Shown here: piece by piece, positions 9,326 through 18,268 of the stretch
Numbering within the stretch: the first letter of the stretch is position 1
How the letters are laid out: every line of letters begins with the position of its first letter
NCBI GenBank assembly: GCA_002840755.1
Contig: PHBZ01000023.1
Location: 63,608-127,607 of the forward strand
DNA: 64,000 bases
From: Chloroflexi bacterium HGW-Chloroflexi-10
GTDB taxonomy: Bacteria; Chloroflexota; Anaerolineae; Anaerolineales; Anaerolineaceae
Direction of reading: 5' to 3'
Notes under the pieces: model-generated
Told to the model about the DNA's origin: nothing
Database searches by the model: none
Seen by the model: the letters and a program-made list of their open reading frames with translations, nothing else
Translations under genes and position numbers: made by a program

Positions 9326-11179
9326 TCAGTCTACGAACAATTGATGGGCGATCTCGATTGACATTAACGCACCAATCCGCACGGTTTGGTTTTTGCCAGC
9401 CATATGATCTTTAACGATTTTTTGTAATGCCTGAGGTTTCAGGTAACCACGTTCGAGTGCACGCGAATTAAGTAGGGTTTCTTCAACACGGCTTCGTAAA
9501 ACTGTACGGAACCAGTTGTTATAATCTTTATAAGGACGAGTTTCCGGACCGGCCAGTTTCGTTAAGCCGCGATTACGCATATGCCATTGAACAAATTGCA
9601 GATTACGTCCCAGTATCTCTCGCGCACAGGTTATCATGGGTAATCGGGTTTGTGCTATCGGGATTTTGGCATATTGAGGGAATTGTTTTATGAAAGCCTG
9701 ATTCATTAAGGCACGTCCCATTCGTAAATATGGTGGGATTCGCAGTGAAAAATCAATCAAGTCATTATCGGTAAACGGCAGACGAACGAGTGTGCGGTCG
9801 CGGGCTACTTCAACCCCATTAATTGTCATGCGTGGTACCCTTTGGGTGAGGTCGAAATAGCTTCGTTGGTCCGTCATTTGTGGTATACCGGCTGCATTCA
9901 TTCCATCGCGAAAATCTGTCCGCCAACTTTCCGATGTATGGTTGAAAAATGAATCCGTAAAGATTTCGGAATGTATTGGGGTATCAAAAGTTAATACACG
10001 GTAATCACGGTATGCTTCCATGTGTACTTCCATCCGCGTCTCATCGTCATAATCTGCCCAAAAACGTGGACGCACCCCGAATCCGAACATTGCATCTCCC
10101 ATAAAACCTTTGTAGATCACATTTGCAATTTGGGATTCCTGTTCCAGTGTGGCGAGCGCGTGTAAATTGACAATATTTCCATTCCCACTGGTGATGCGTA
10201 CTGCTTTTTCACCTAAGTCTAATAACCAATCCGGTTTTAACTCAAAAAAATGATGTTGTGTTCTGGCTTGATTGGCTATTTCTTTTGCATAACGCGCATC
10301 GTCTGAATTTGGAATACTCCAGGTAAAAGTATGTAAGGGGTTTTTCGAGAAAATATTCATCATGAAGGCGAGGATAAAGCGTGAATCTAGGCCGCCACTC
10401 AACAGCAGACCCTGCGGAAGGTTTCCCTGATATTGGCGCTCTACGGCCTGGCGCATAAAATAAATAAATTCTTCTATATACAAGCTGTCGTTGCGCAGTT
10501 CATGTTCTTTGTGGTATTGAAAATGGTGATAGGTCTGAATAGAAAGATTGTGATCCTGAACTGTAAGGATGGAGCCCTGGGGCATTAAGCTGACAGATTT
10601 CAACAAAGTTCGTTGCCCCAGCATGTGATCAAAGGTCAGAAATTCCGCTATTGCTGTTTGATCCGGCGAGCGATCCAGGTTTGGGTCAATGACCAGTGCG
10701 CGAATACCGGATGCAAAATGAAATCCTGAAGGTGATTGGGAATAATATATGGGATATAACCCCATCCTGTCGTTGATGATGGTACAGGTTTGAGTCTTTA
10801 GATTCCAGAACACCATTACAAATGCGCCATTTATTAAGGGGGCAAAATCTGATCCAAGGTGTTCATATAAAGTCAGCAATAATTCAGCATCTGAAGAATA
10901 TGATTGTTCAATACCTTTGTTTTTAAGCACATGCTCTAGTTCAGCACGGTTGAATATTTCGCCTTCCAAAACCAATGCTAGCATGTGTTCCGGATTCCAG
11001 ACCGGTTGGGGGTGGGTCTGGGTAAGCCCCAAATGAATTCTCCCGATGCCAAATCCACCGGTAGTGTACATATCCCTGCGGAAGCGTTCTTCAGTTTCCA
11101 GGGCAATCCCCATTTTACGGATCCACTCCAGGCCATTTTCCTGGTCGATCTTTTTTACAAAGCCAACAATTCCAGGCAT
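9326..11179 (-). CDS. Asparagine-synthetase-like protein lacking the Cys2 nucleophile
   Basis: This 617-residue protein has the two-domain AsnB layout: an N-terminal Ntn-type glutaminase fold (about 1-200) and a C-terminal ATP-PPi synthetase domain with the PP-loop SGGLDS at 261-266. Active AsnB begins Met-Cys, and the processed Cys is the glutaminase nucleophile. Here residue 2 is Pro (MPGIVGF), and a stop codon lies immediately upstream of the start, so no alternative Met-Cys start exists in this frame. Glutamine hydrolysis is therefore unlikely. Homologues without the Cys, such as beta-lactam synthetase and lasso-peptide cyclase, use the adenylating domain for other amide bonds. It lies between glycosyltransferases and a sulfotransferase, so a role in forming an amide on a glycan substituent is plausible but inferred. 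Confidence 0.8.
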   Translation of the reverse strand: MPGIVGFVKKIDQENGLEWIRKMGIALETEERFRRDMYTTGGFGIGRIHLGLTQTHPQPVWNPEHMLALVLEGEIFNRAELEHVLKNKGIEQSYSSDAELLLTLYEHLGSDFAPLINGAFVMVFWNLKTQTCTIINDRMGLYPIYYSQSPSGFHFASGIRALVIDPNLDRSPDQTAIAEFLTFDHMLGQRTLLKSVSLMPQGSILTVQDHNLSIQTYHHFQYHKEHELRNDSLYIEEFIYFMRQAVERQYQGNLPQGLLLSGGLDSRFILAFMMNIFSKNPLHTFTWSIPNSDDARYAKEIANQARTQHHFFELKPDWLLDLGEKAVRITSGNGNIVNLHALATLEQESQIANVIYKGFMGDAMFGFGVRPRFWADYDDETRMEVHMEAYRDYRVLTFDTPIHSEIFTDSFFNHTSESWRTDFRDGMNAAGIPQMTDQRSYFDLTQRVPRMTINGVEVARDRTLVRLPFTDNDLIDFSLRIPPYLRMGRALMNQAFIKQFPQYAKIPIAQTRLPMITCAREILGRNLQFVQWHMRNRGLTKLAGPETRPYKDYNNWFRTVLRSRVEETLLNSRALERGYLKPQALQKIVKDHMAGKNQTVRIGALMSIEIAHQLFVD

Positions 11180-11203
11180 CTATCCTCTTTTCTTAGGCAG
11201 GCT

Positions 11204-11935
11204 TTAATGACTGCCTTCCCCAAACATTTCAAAGTATGGGCTGTTTTGATAATGTGATTTCAATTCAGAAAAATTTTCAATGACGTCTTGTAAATTATCA
11301 CTGGTATGTTTCAAGGTTTTTGATTCGACATCTTTTTGTGAAATATGCAGAAATTCAAATATTTTCCGCAAAGTCGGGTCACGTTGTGCCATCAAATCTT
11401 CGTAAGTGATTTTCAGAGTGGGCAGGCTTAAACCGGAAACGAATGATTCCAATTCTTTCTCTAGCATTTCCCTTTCTTGTAAAAGTGCATCTACTTCATG
11501 GGGATCAAAATAGGTAAGCGGAACACGGTCTTTTTCGGTATACAAATTCCAGTATCCGGATTTATCGTAAAGGCGTTTGGCGTTGATTTTTGAAATGACG
11601 GCTTTGATCCTGTTTTTTCTTTGCATATAGATAATGTGGCATTTTTTTTCGATCATTAAAGACTGAAACGCGGGAACATCCAATACATCTACTAATTTAG
11701 TCTTAAAACCACGTGCTTTTACACGATTAATCCACGCCGGTGTCCAAAAAGAGCGCGCCCAGGATATTTGTTCAGCAGCGCCAGCTTCTTTCTGATTGAG
11801 AACAGCAAAGCGTTCATAGACTGCTTCCACTTCGGGGTGGGATGAAAGCAGGCTGGATAGATAAGTGCTGCCATCGCGTTCAAGAAATAAAATGACATAC
11901 GGCGTAAAATGGGATGAAAGATAAAATCCGCGCAT
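11204..11935 (-). CDS. Sulfotransferase-like protein
   Basis: This 243-residue protein has an N-terminal beta-strand and P-loop-like 5'-phosphosulfate binding motif, VILFLERDGSTYLSSLL (about 14-30). A later RKNRIKAVISKINAKR (about 107-122) resembles the 3'-phosphate-binding helix of PAPS-dependent sulfotransferases. The C-terminal TLKHTSDNLQDVIENFSEL is also typical of the family. It would transfer sulfate from PAPS to a hydroxyl of the glycan or lipid made by this locus. It overlaps the upstream GT2 gene by one base. No PAPS-synthesis genes are in the window. Stf0-type trehalose sulfotransferases are the nearest family I recognise. Confidence 0.75.
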   Translation of the reverse strand: MRGFYLSSHFTPYVILFLERDGSTYLSSLLSSHPEVEAVYERFAVLNQKEAGAAEQISWARSFWTPAWINRVKARGFKTKLVDVLDVPAFQSLMIEKKCHIIYMQRKNRIKAVISKINAKRLYDKSGYWNLYTEKDRVPLTYFDPHEVDALLQEREMLEKELESFVSGLSLPTLKITYEDLMAQRDPTLRKIFEFLHISQKDVESKTLKHTSDNLQDVIENFSELKSHYQNSPYFEMFGEGSH

Positions 11936-13110
11936 TAGGTTTGCCTTTCCTGATTGTTGGTGGTTAGATTTTTTGTTAAGGGGAAACAGGAGTGAAATAA
12001 AACACTGAGAACACCTCGATTGAATAACCAGGTCGGTGTTCTCCGAATCGATGAGATGATCAGTTTTCTTGCCTGTTTGAAATTGTTTTGCCGGTAATTT
12101 TGAAAGGCGATCTCAAGTGTTTTCTGGCTGAGTGCCTTGTTAAATTGTTTGCGAAATCCAACAGAGAATTCTTCTGGTAGATTTTTTTCAATCGATTCTA
12201 AAAATGCTACGGGCTGTTGAATTTTGGGCAGCTCTGTCCAGGCAACCATTCGTTTTGCTAAGTTCGTGGATCCTTCTTCGGCCAAATCAGGACTTAGCAG
12301 GATAGCTTGCCGTAGATGATTTTTTCCATTATTAAAATCACTACCGGCATATGCGTTGGCAGCTGCGCGCAGGTGTGAATGGGAGTACGCTTTATCCTTT
12401 AATTGAATCCAAGGTTCAGGCAAGTTTTGCTGAGCATAGATTTGATCCAGGACTGTAAAGCTTGCCCGAGTCATTTGTTGACGGTTGCGGGTCATTTGTT
12501 CAGTATGAAAGCGATAGAAAGATACAACCTCGGGAATGCAGACAAATTTTGCGTTATATAACGCCAGACGAAGCCAAAAATCCCAATCTTCATAAGAACG
12601 TAATCGGGTGTCAAAGAAACCAATTTTTTCCTGCCATGACCGTTTTACCAATACGCTGCCAACGTGCAGTGGATTTCCTAATAATAATTGGCTGGTATCT
12701 GCTGGAAGAACTGGATCAAATTTTCGCGCAATGGCTATCCCATTCTGATCGATCAGTTCGGTACTTCCAGACACTAAAGCAATTTCTGGATTATTATGGA
12801 AGACATTAATCAGGAGGGATAACTTGTTTTTGGCAAAGAGGTCATCAGAATCGAGAAAAGATAGATACTTTCCTCGCGCGTTGCGAATACCGGTATTGCG
12901 TGCTGCAGATAGACCAGCATTTTGTTGATAGATGTAGTGGATGCGCTGATCCTGATAAGCTTTTACCACTTCCGCAGTCGAATCGGTGGAACCATCATTA
13001 ACAACAATACATTCCCAATCTTCATAATCCTGCGCTAGAACGCTTTCTATGGCTCCGGCGAGGTAATGACTTTGGTTGTAGGCTGGAATGATGACAGTAA
13101 TTATTGGCAT
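11935..13110 (-). CDS. Glycosyltransferase, GT2 family
   Basis: This 391-residue GT-A transferase has ITVIIPAYNQSHYL at the N-terminus, VVNDGSTDST and the metal-binding LSFLDSDDLF. The C-terminal 160 residues are helical and of unknown role. It resembles the GT2 gene at 5991-7088 in layout, and the two may be distant paralogues. Its stop overlaps the sulfotransferase start, and it begins 7 bases after the GT-C-like membrane protein, so all three are in one transcription unit. Confidence 0.85.
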   Translation of the reverse strand: MPIITVIIPAYNQSHYLAGAIESVLAQDYEDWECIVVNDGSTDSTAEVVKAYQDQRIHYIYQQNAGLSAARNTGIRNARGKYLSFLDSDDLFAKNKLSLLINVFHNNPEIALVSGSTELIDQNGIAIARKFDPVLPADTSQLLLGNPLHVGSVLVKRSWQEKIGFFDTRLRSYEDWDFWLRLALYNAKFVCIPEVVSFYRFHTEQMTRNRQQMTRASFTVLDQIYAQQNLPEPWIQLKDKAYSHSHLRAAANAYAGSDFNNGKNHLRQAILLSPDLAEEGSTNLAKRMVAWTELPKIQQPVAFLESIEKNLPEEFSVGFRKQFNKALSQKTLEIAFQNYRQNNFKQARKLIISSIRRTPTWLFNRGVLSVLFHSCFPLTKNLTTNNQERQT

Positions 13111-13117
13111 AGTAAAT

Positions 13118-14680
13118 TTATTTTAAAGAAAAATTAGTGCAAATACTTGTTTCTGTAAATGTTTGGCAATTATTGGCATCAAATTGCTGCCGGTAATACA
13201 GGATTTTTTCTTCTTCCCCACCTGGAATGGATGTAAAAAATATCAATACAAGGTTTTGATCCTGCAAGGTGTTTTTCAGGGTTGCAATTTGGGTGGTGAA
13301 TTGAGAATTTACCTGGTCTTCCATTGCCAGGTACAGTTTTGGAAATGAGTAAGTGGGTTTTCCCGTTTTAAAATATACAGGTTCAGGTGCATTACTGATC
13401 AATACACTTTGTGAGGGTAAATTCTGTAAAAAGCTGATAGCTGGTGATGTCTCCCACCTTTTGGATGCAAAACCGATTCCATTATGATATGCAGTAACAC
13501 ATTGCGGTACCGAGACAAAAAAAGCAATTATTACAACCAGGAGAAGCGACCCGGATAAGTATATTTGCATCTTTTCTGGTTTAATAGTTGTTTGCGCGTG
13601 CAGTATTTGAATTGCATAAAAGAGCAGGATAAACCCACTGAAAAAAACTGGGGATAAGATTCTGGTGTCTAATGGAATGTTAGCGTCCAAAAAAGACAGG
13701 GAAAATACGATGAAAGCACTGTATACGAAAATAAACAGTACACTTAAAAATCCAAAACCATTCTCTGGGGAGAGTGAACGATTCTTCCACAAGTAAACAA
13801 GACTTCCTGACAACACAGTGATGGCTAATAAAAAGATTAAGATTCTTACCCAAACCAGGGATTGCAAAGGAAGCATGAACCAGCTATTAATGGTTCCAAC
13901 CAATTCATTGAGATGTTGGAATCTTATAGGATGAAAAGAAAAATTGCGGTTGGTGGCCTGTGTCCCCAGATTTATGTTACGTATTAACCAACCACCTAAA
14001 GCAATCAAGGTGGGTGTTGAGATTAAAATACTGTGAATAAGTTTTTGTTTCCAAAGTGTTTTTGCTTCCAGCCACAAGAACAAAATAGCTGCTCCCAGAA
14101 AAGGCAGGCCTGCGTAGCGCGTCAGGGACGCAAGGGCAAAACATATCCCGGCAGTCAGTACAGCCGGTCTGATCGGTATTTTTCTGTTTATAGTAAGCAT
14201 CCAAAAACCGCCAATACCGAATACGATCATCCATGCTTCAGACCACAACATCGAAAAAATCAGGAGGGTGGGGTGAGAGACTGCAAAGAAAATCAAGAGG
14301 AGCCGGCGTTCCCATTTGTATTGTGGAATTATTTTTTTTGCCGCTTGATCAAAAATAACAAATAAAATAATAAAGAGAATGATGTATATCCAACGAAATG
14401 TGATCAAATCAAATCCTAAGTTTAACCAGGTTGCCAGAACCAGCGATAGCAGCGGGGGAAACTGAGTTAAAGGCATTCCTGGAGGATTCCCATAGGGTAT
14501 AGTTAACCCCTGATCAGAACTCATTTGATGGGCACTGGCGAAATATGCGATCGAATCCGGAGTAAGCCCCAGTCCTTGCTTACTGGTTATGAGCAACAAG
14601 AAGATTCCGACCAGTAACGTAGTAATTGAAACCAACGAATCGGAATATTGTTTAAACATTCTCAATATCTGTTTACTCAT
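13118..14680 (-). CDS. Multi-spanning glycosyltransferase of the GT-C / ArnT-PMT type
   Basis: This protein of about 520 residues is rich in membrane helices (roughly ten to twelve). An acidic residue follows the first helix in LGLTPDSIAYFASA, matching the catalytic Asp of the first periplasmic loop in GT39/GT83 enzymes that use polyprenyl-phosphate sugars. The C-terminal 110 residues form a soluble extracytoplasmic tail. I chose the ATG at 14680; the frame also opens with a TTG at 14695 overlapping the wzt stop. Next to wzm/wzt, it could modify the exported glycan outside the membrane. Confidence 0.7.
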   Translation of the reverse strand: MSKQILRMFKQYSDSLVSITTLLVGIFLLLITSKQGLGLTPDSIAYFASAHQMSSDQGLTIPYGNPPGMPLTQFPPLLSLVLATWLNLGFDLITFRWIYIILFIILFVIFDQAAKKIIPQYKWERRLLLIFFAVSHPTLLIFSMLWSEAWMIVFGIGGFWMLTINRKIPIRPAVLTAGICFALASLTRYAGLPFLGAAILFLWLEAKTLWKQKLIHSILISTPTLIALGGWLIRNINLGTQATNRNFSFHPIRFQHLNELVGTINSWFMLPLQSLVWVRILIFLLAITVLSGSLVYLWKNRSLSPENGFGFLSVLFIFVYSAFIVFSLSFLDANIPLDTRILSPVFFSGFILLFYAIQILHAQTTIKPEKMQIYLSGSLLLVVIIAFFVSVPQCVTAYHNGIGFASKRWETSPAISFLQNLPSQSVLISNAPEPVYFKTGKPTYSFPKLYLAMEDQVNSQFTTQIATLKNTLQDQNLVLIFFTSIPGGEEEKILYYRQQFDANNCQTFTETSICTNFSLK

Positions 14681-14691
14681 ATCAATAATTT

Positions 14692-15921
14692 TCAATGAAC
14701 TACAGTCATCTCTTCAGGATGAAATTCAATGTTCGCCTGCAAATCGGTGATTCCACGAGATCCATTTACTGAGGTCATTACGAAATCGAAAGCGCGATCG
14801 ATCCGGTCGTAATAGCGGCTTAGATCGTGATAAGCGAGATTAACCCCTATTTGATAGGTGCCCGGTGCAAGGTTTAAATTGAGATTAAACTCCATAATTG
14901 TCCGTGTATTGGCGGAAAAATCAGGGGTTTGGATGCCGGCCCAGTCAGTGGTAAAGTCGAAAACCACCTGGCCCTCAGGTGTGCGAACTGTACAGGCAGC
15001 GATTGGAGATCGCACATCTGCTTTAAAAGCAATTTCAGCTCTGAGTTTTACAATCTCACCTGATGAAAATGTATAAGCCTGGCTGCCGTCCGAGCGAACC
15101 ATCTTAATCGATTCTATAACGGCTTCATGGGTCATGATGCGTTGTCCGATCCCATCCTGGATCCCGTCGGCATCGGTAGGTTGATATTCTGCCGCCGCCT
15201 GGCGCAAAATATTGGAATACTCTGCTGTGGCATCGGCGGCACTGCCTTCGAAAGCAGGTTGTCCGCGATACATAACAATGCTGCGTTGGCAAACTTTTTG
15301 GACAGCGCGCATATTATGGGAAACAAGGATTAATGTTGTTCCATTTTGGATCATATTGAGCATGTGCTCGTAACATTTCTTTTGAAAAGCCATATCTCCC
15401 ACGGCTAACACTTCATCAACCAGCATAATTTCCGGGTCGACATGGGCAGCTACTGAAAAACCAAGGCGGGCATACATTCCGGATGAATACCGTTTGACAG
15501 GTGTGTCCAAATATTTTTCTATCCCTGCAAATTCCACTATTTGGTCAAAACGGCGGTTAATTTCATCACGACGCATGCCCAAAATAGTGCCATTCAGGTA
15601 AACATTCTCACGGCCAGTCAATTCGGGGTGAAATCCGGCACCCAACTCGATTAGGGCGCTGAAACGACCGTTCATTTGAATGGTTCCACTCGTCGGAAAG
15701 GTGACTTTGGATAAAAGTTTTAATATAGTTGTTTTCCCGGCGCCATTTGGACCAATAATACCCAGAGATTCGCCTGGATTGAGTTTAAAATTGATATCTT
15801 TTACAGCCCAATGATATTGAGCCTGGTTCTTTTTAAACTGTAATAGTGCACGGAGATTAAGCGATGCTTTACCAATACGATATTTTTTGGAAACGTTTTG
15901 TAACTCAATGGATGGTTGCAT
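14692..15921 (-). CDS. wzt: Glycan ABC exporter ATPase with carbohydrate-binding tail (Wzt-like)
   Basis: This 409-residue protein has Walker A GPNGAGKTT (about 57-65), signature YSSGMYARLGFS (about 145-156) and Walker B IMLVDEVLAVGD, typical of the polysaccharide/teichoic acid export subfamily. Residues beyond about 250 form a beta-rich Wzt C-terminal domain, which in O-antigen systems recognises the terminal modification of the finished chain. It follows the permease gene by 9 bases. The presence of a Wzt-C domain suggests that chain export depends on a capping group, and several candidate modification enzymes lie downstream. The binding target is unknown. Confidence 0.9.
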   Translation of the reverse strand: MQPSIELQNVSKKYRIGKASLNLRALLQFKKNQAQYHWAVKDINFKLNPGESLGIIGPNGAGKTTILKLLSKVTFPTSGTIQMNGRFSALIELGAGFHPELTGRENVYLNGTILGMRRDEINRRFDQIVEFAGIEKYLDTPVKRYSSGMYARLGFSVAAHVDPEIMLVDEVLAVGDMAFQKKCYEHMLNMIQNGTTLILVSHNMRAVQKVCQRSIVMYRGQPAFEGSAADATAEYSNILRQAAAEYQPTDADGIQDGIGQRIMTHEAVIESIKMVRSDGSQAYTFSSGEIVKLRAEIAFKADVRSPIAACTVRTPEGQVVFDFTTDWAGIQTPDFSANTRTIMEFNLNLNLAPGTYQIGVNLAYHDLSRYYDRIDRAFDFVMTSVNGSRGITDLQANIEFHPEEMTVVH

Positions 15922-15930
15922 GATAAATCC

Positions 15931-16719
15931 TTAAATAATGTCAGCGAATTGAACTTCAACTTTTTTGAAGACAAAAAGTCCCAGAAACAAAACCAGCACT
16001 GCCATAGCGATAGAAATGAAAAAAGTAGGTGCCGGAGCAGTTCCGTAAAGCATCACAGAACGATATGCTTCTATCACTCCAGCCATTGGATTGAGAAAAT
16101 AGATTGATTTTAGTTGTTCGGGAACCAGAGTTACAGGATAAATAATAGGTGTGGCGTATAACCATAATTGGAGCAAAAGTGTGATGATGTGACGAATATC
16201 ACGATAAAAGGCATTTAGGGCCGCACCTAATAAGCCTATCCCAAAGGCCAAAGCGACCTGACATAAAATGATGATGGGTAAATATAACAATACAAGCGGG
16301 GTAAATGCTACCTGGTAAATAATCATTAAAATGATAAGGATAATGTAGGCGATCGCGAAATCCACCAGACGCGCTAAAAGGGCGGATAGAACCAGAATTT
16401 CTCGCGGAAAAAAAATTTTGCTAACCAGGTTCATATTGGTGACAATTGATTCCACCATGTCGATGATGGAAGTAGAAAATAAAAGCCAGGGGACCATTGC
16501 TGTATATGAAAAAACAATATAGGGGATGTTCCCTGTATCAACTTTCAGGAAGAAAGAAAATACTACAGTAAAGATCAATACGGTTGCCATCGGCTGCAAA
16601 ATTGCCCAGAGTCCCCCCAGAATGGACTGTTGATATCTTGCTTTAATGATTCGGGAGGTCCATGCAAATAAAAGTTCGCGATATTGAACGGGTGAATATT
16701 GGTTGGCTTGAAGATTCAT
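15931..16719 (-). CDS. wzm: Glycan ABC exporter permease (Wzm-like)
   Basis: This 262-residue membrane protein has six predicted helices and the ABC-2 family stretch YREL-LFAWTSRIIKARYQQSILG at the N-terminus. The region LGAALNAFYRDIRHIITLLLQLW is characteristic of Wzm/TagG/KpsM permeases. It pairs with the ATPase encoded 9 bases downstream to move a lipid-linked glycan across the cytoplasmic membrane. It is preceded by a BNR-repeat membrane protein gene. Confidence 0.9.
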   Translation of the reverse strand: MNLQANQYSPVQYRELLFAWTSRIIKARYQQSILGGLWAILQPMATVLIFTVVFSFFLKVDTGNIPYIVFSYTAMVPWLLFSTSIIDMVESIVTNMNLVSKIFFPREILVLSALLARLVDFAIAYIILIILMIIYQVAFTPLVLLYLPIIILCQVALAFGIGLLGAALNAFYRDIRHIITLLLQLWLYATPIIYPVTLVPEQLKSIYFLNPMAGVIEAYRSVMLYGTAPAPTFFISIAMAVLVLFLGLFVFKKVEVQFADII

Positions 16720-16735
16720 TTTCAGAGTATTTTCC

Positions 16736-18202
16736 TTATCGGCGTTGAAATTTTAAAAAGGTAAAGACAGCCATTAAAATTACTACCGGGATTAATGCAA
16801 TATAAATTGGAAAAGCTGGGCTGTAAGCTTTTTCCATTGGCGTTAATGACGGAGTGGCAACAATCAAAGGTTCAGACGTGGCGTTTATGGTTGGGTTCCC
16901 ATCATCCGGTATCAGATTAATCTCAGTTGGTATTGTTTCATTCGTGTCAGGTGTGGATAACAATGCCGGCGCATCCAGCAATCGATACGAATACCAGGCG
17001 CCGCTTAAATTATCATTTCGGACGTTGTGCCACCAGGCTGCAAATAGAATGTTCCCTTGGGTCACTACAGCTTGAGGAGCGGAAGGATCGTATACTGCGG
17101 TGGCCGGACCAGATGTGATCGGTTCCAGGGTAGACCAGCGGTTACCAAGCCAGCGGCTATACCACATTCCATGGATTTCCGGATTTTCAGTACGATTACC
17201 CATAACCATGTGTAGGTTATTGTTACTGTCCTTGGCGATGGCGGTAAATTCATATTCCCCGATAAAAGGAAAGGGCTTAATCGGAAATGACCAGGTATCA
17301 CCATAGTCTTTAGAAACACGCATAAAACGAGTTGCGGGAAAACTATCCTGATATACCAATAATAATTGACTGCCATCATCGACTATTGCAGGCCAGGTCG
17401 CAGAATAATCCATACCTTCTCTGCGTGCAAGGATTGTATCCTTTTCCAGGGCGTTTTTGGCAGCGTTTAGTCTGCCATAATGAATTTCTTCGCCAACACC
17501 GAGGTCGCTGACGATACTCCAGACGACGTGAACACCGCCATTTGAATCACTCATCGCCTGGATAGCAGCTGGCCAACGATCTTCCTGGCTAATGATAGTC
17601 ATAGCGAGGGGCTGCGACCAACTAAGCCCACTATCTTCGGATTTAACCATGTAAAGACCGATGCCATCCACTTTACTGATAAAGAAAACGTACATTACGC
17701 CATTGATGTCCTGCGTCAGTGCTGCAAATGGTAACGGACCGGCATTATCACCAATGACAATCGGTGTTGACCAGGCTGTTGCTCGGTGAGCTGTTTTCCT
17801 TGGCGCACTTGAATAATATATATACCCTTCTTCATCTGTACCGAAATAATAGATTACATGGAAGAAATCATTTGAATCCAAAAAAACAGCCTGAAGAGTT
17901 TGGGGGCCACCACCTAATCCCAAAAGTAATATGTCATTTGGGGTGGTCCAACCCTCCTCGGGATTCCAGCGCCGATACATGATCGCATTGTTAAATTGAC
18001 CAACACTTTCATAATTAAAAACGTGAACAGAGCCTTGGTTATCGGGAACCAAAAGCGGCGCTCGCGCAGTATCCTGGTAATTTGGAATTTGAACCGGGGT
18101 GATCCAACGCGTGCTGATTTGAGCACTTAATCCCCCTTGTAACAAAATAGTCAGGGCAAGTAGAAGTTTTGTAATGTATGTGTAGGTTATATTTGTAATC
18201 AT
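16736..18202 (-). CDS. BNR/Asp-box propeller protein with signal peptide and C-terminal membrane anchor
   Basis: This 488-residue exported protein has an N-terminal hydrophobic signal segment (about 8-28). Several Asp-box repeats of the form SxDxGxxW (SEDSGLSWSQP, SKDYGDTWSFP) and related blades indicate a sialidase-like beta-propeller. A hydrophobic helix ending in a basic tail (residues 464-488, ending FLKFQRR) anchors it. It resembles the larger protein at 28055-30736 in layout and tail. The sialidase Arg triad cannot be identified by eye, so catalysis is unproven; a glycan-binding or cell-surface role is equally likely. It starts 66 bases from a divergent lipoprotein gene. Confidence 0.75.
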   Translation of the reverse strand: MITNITYTYITKLLLALTILLQGGLSAQISTRWITPVQIPNYQDTARAPLLVPDNQGSVHVFNYESVGQFNNAIMYRRWNPEEGWTTPNDILLLGLGGGPQTLQAVFLDSNDFFHVIYYFGTDEEGYIYYSSAPRKTAHRATAWSTPIVIGDNAGPLPFAALTQDINGVMYVFFISKVDGIGLYMVKSEDSGLSWSQPLAMTIISQEDRWPAAIQAMSDSNGGVHVVWSIVSDLGVGEEIHYGRLNAAKNALEKDTILARREGMDYSATWPAIVDDGSQLLLVYQDSFPATRFMRVSKDYGDTWSFPIKPFPFIGEYEFTAIAKDSNNNLHMVMGNRTENPEIHGMWYSRWLGNRWSTLEPITSGPATAVYDPSAPQAVVTQGNILFAAWWHNVRNDNLSGAWYSYRLLDAPALLSTPDTNETIPTEINLIPDDGNPTINATSEPLIVATPSLTPMEKAYSPAFPIYIALIPVVILMAVFTFLKFQRR

Positions 18203-18268
18203 AATGTAGATAAATATGGTATAGTTTATTACCGTTGTCCGAATCTATAGATTGATTGTAGAGAAAAG

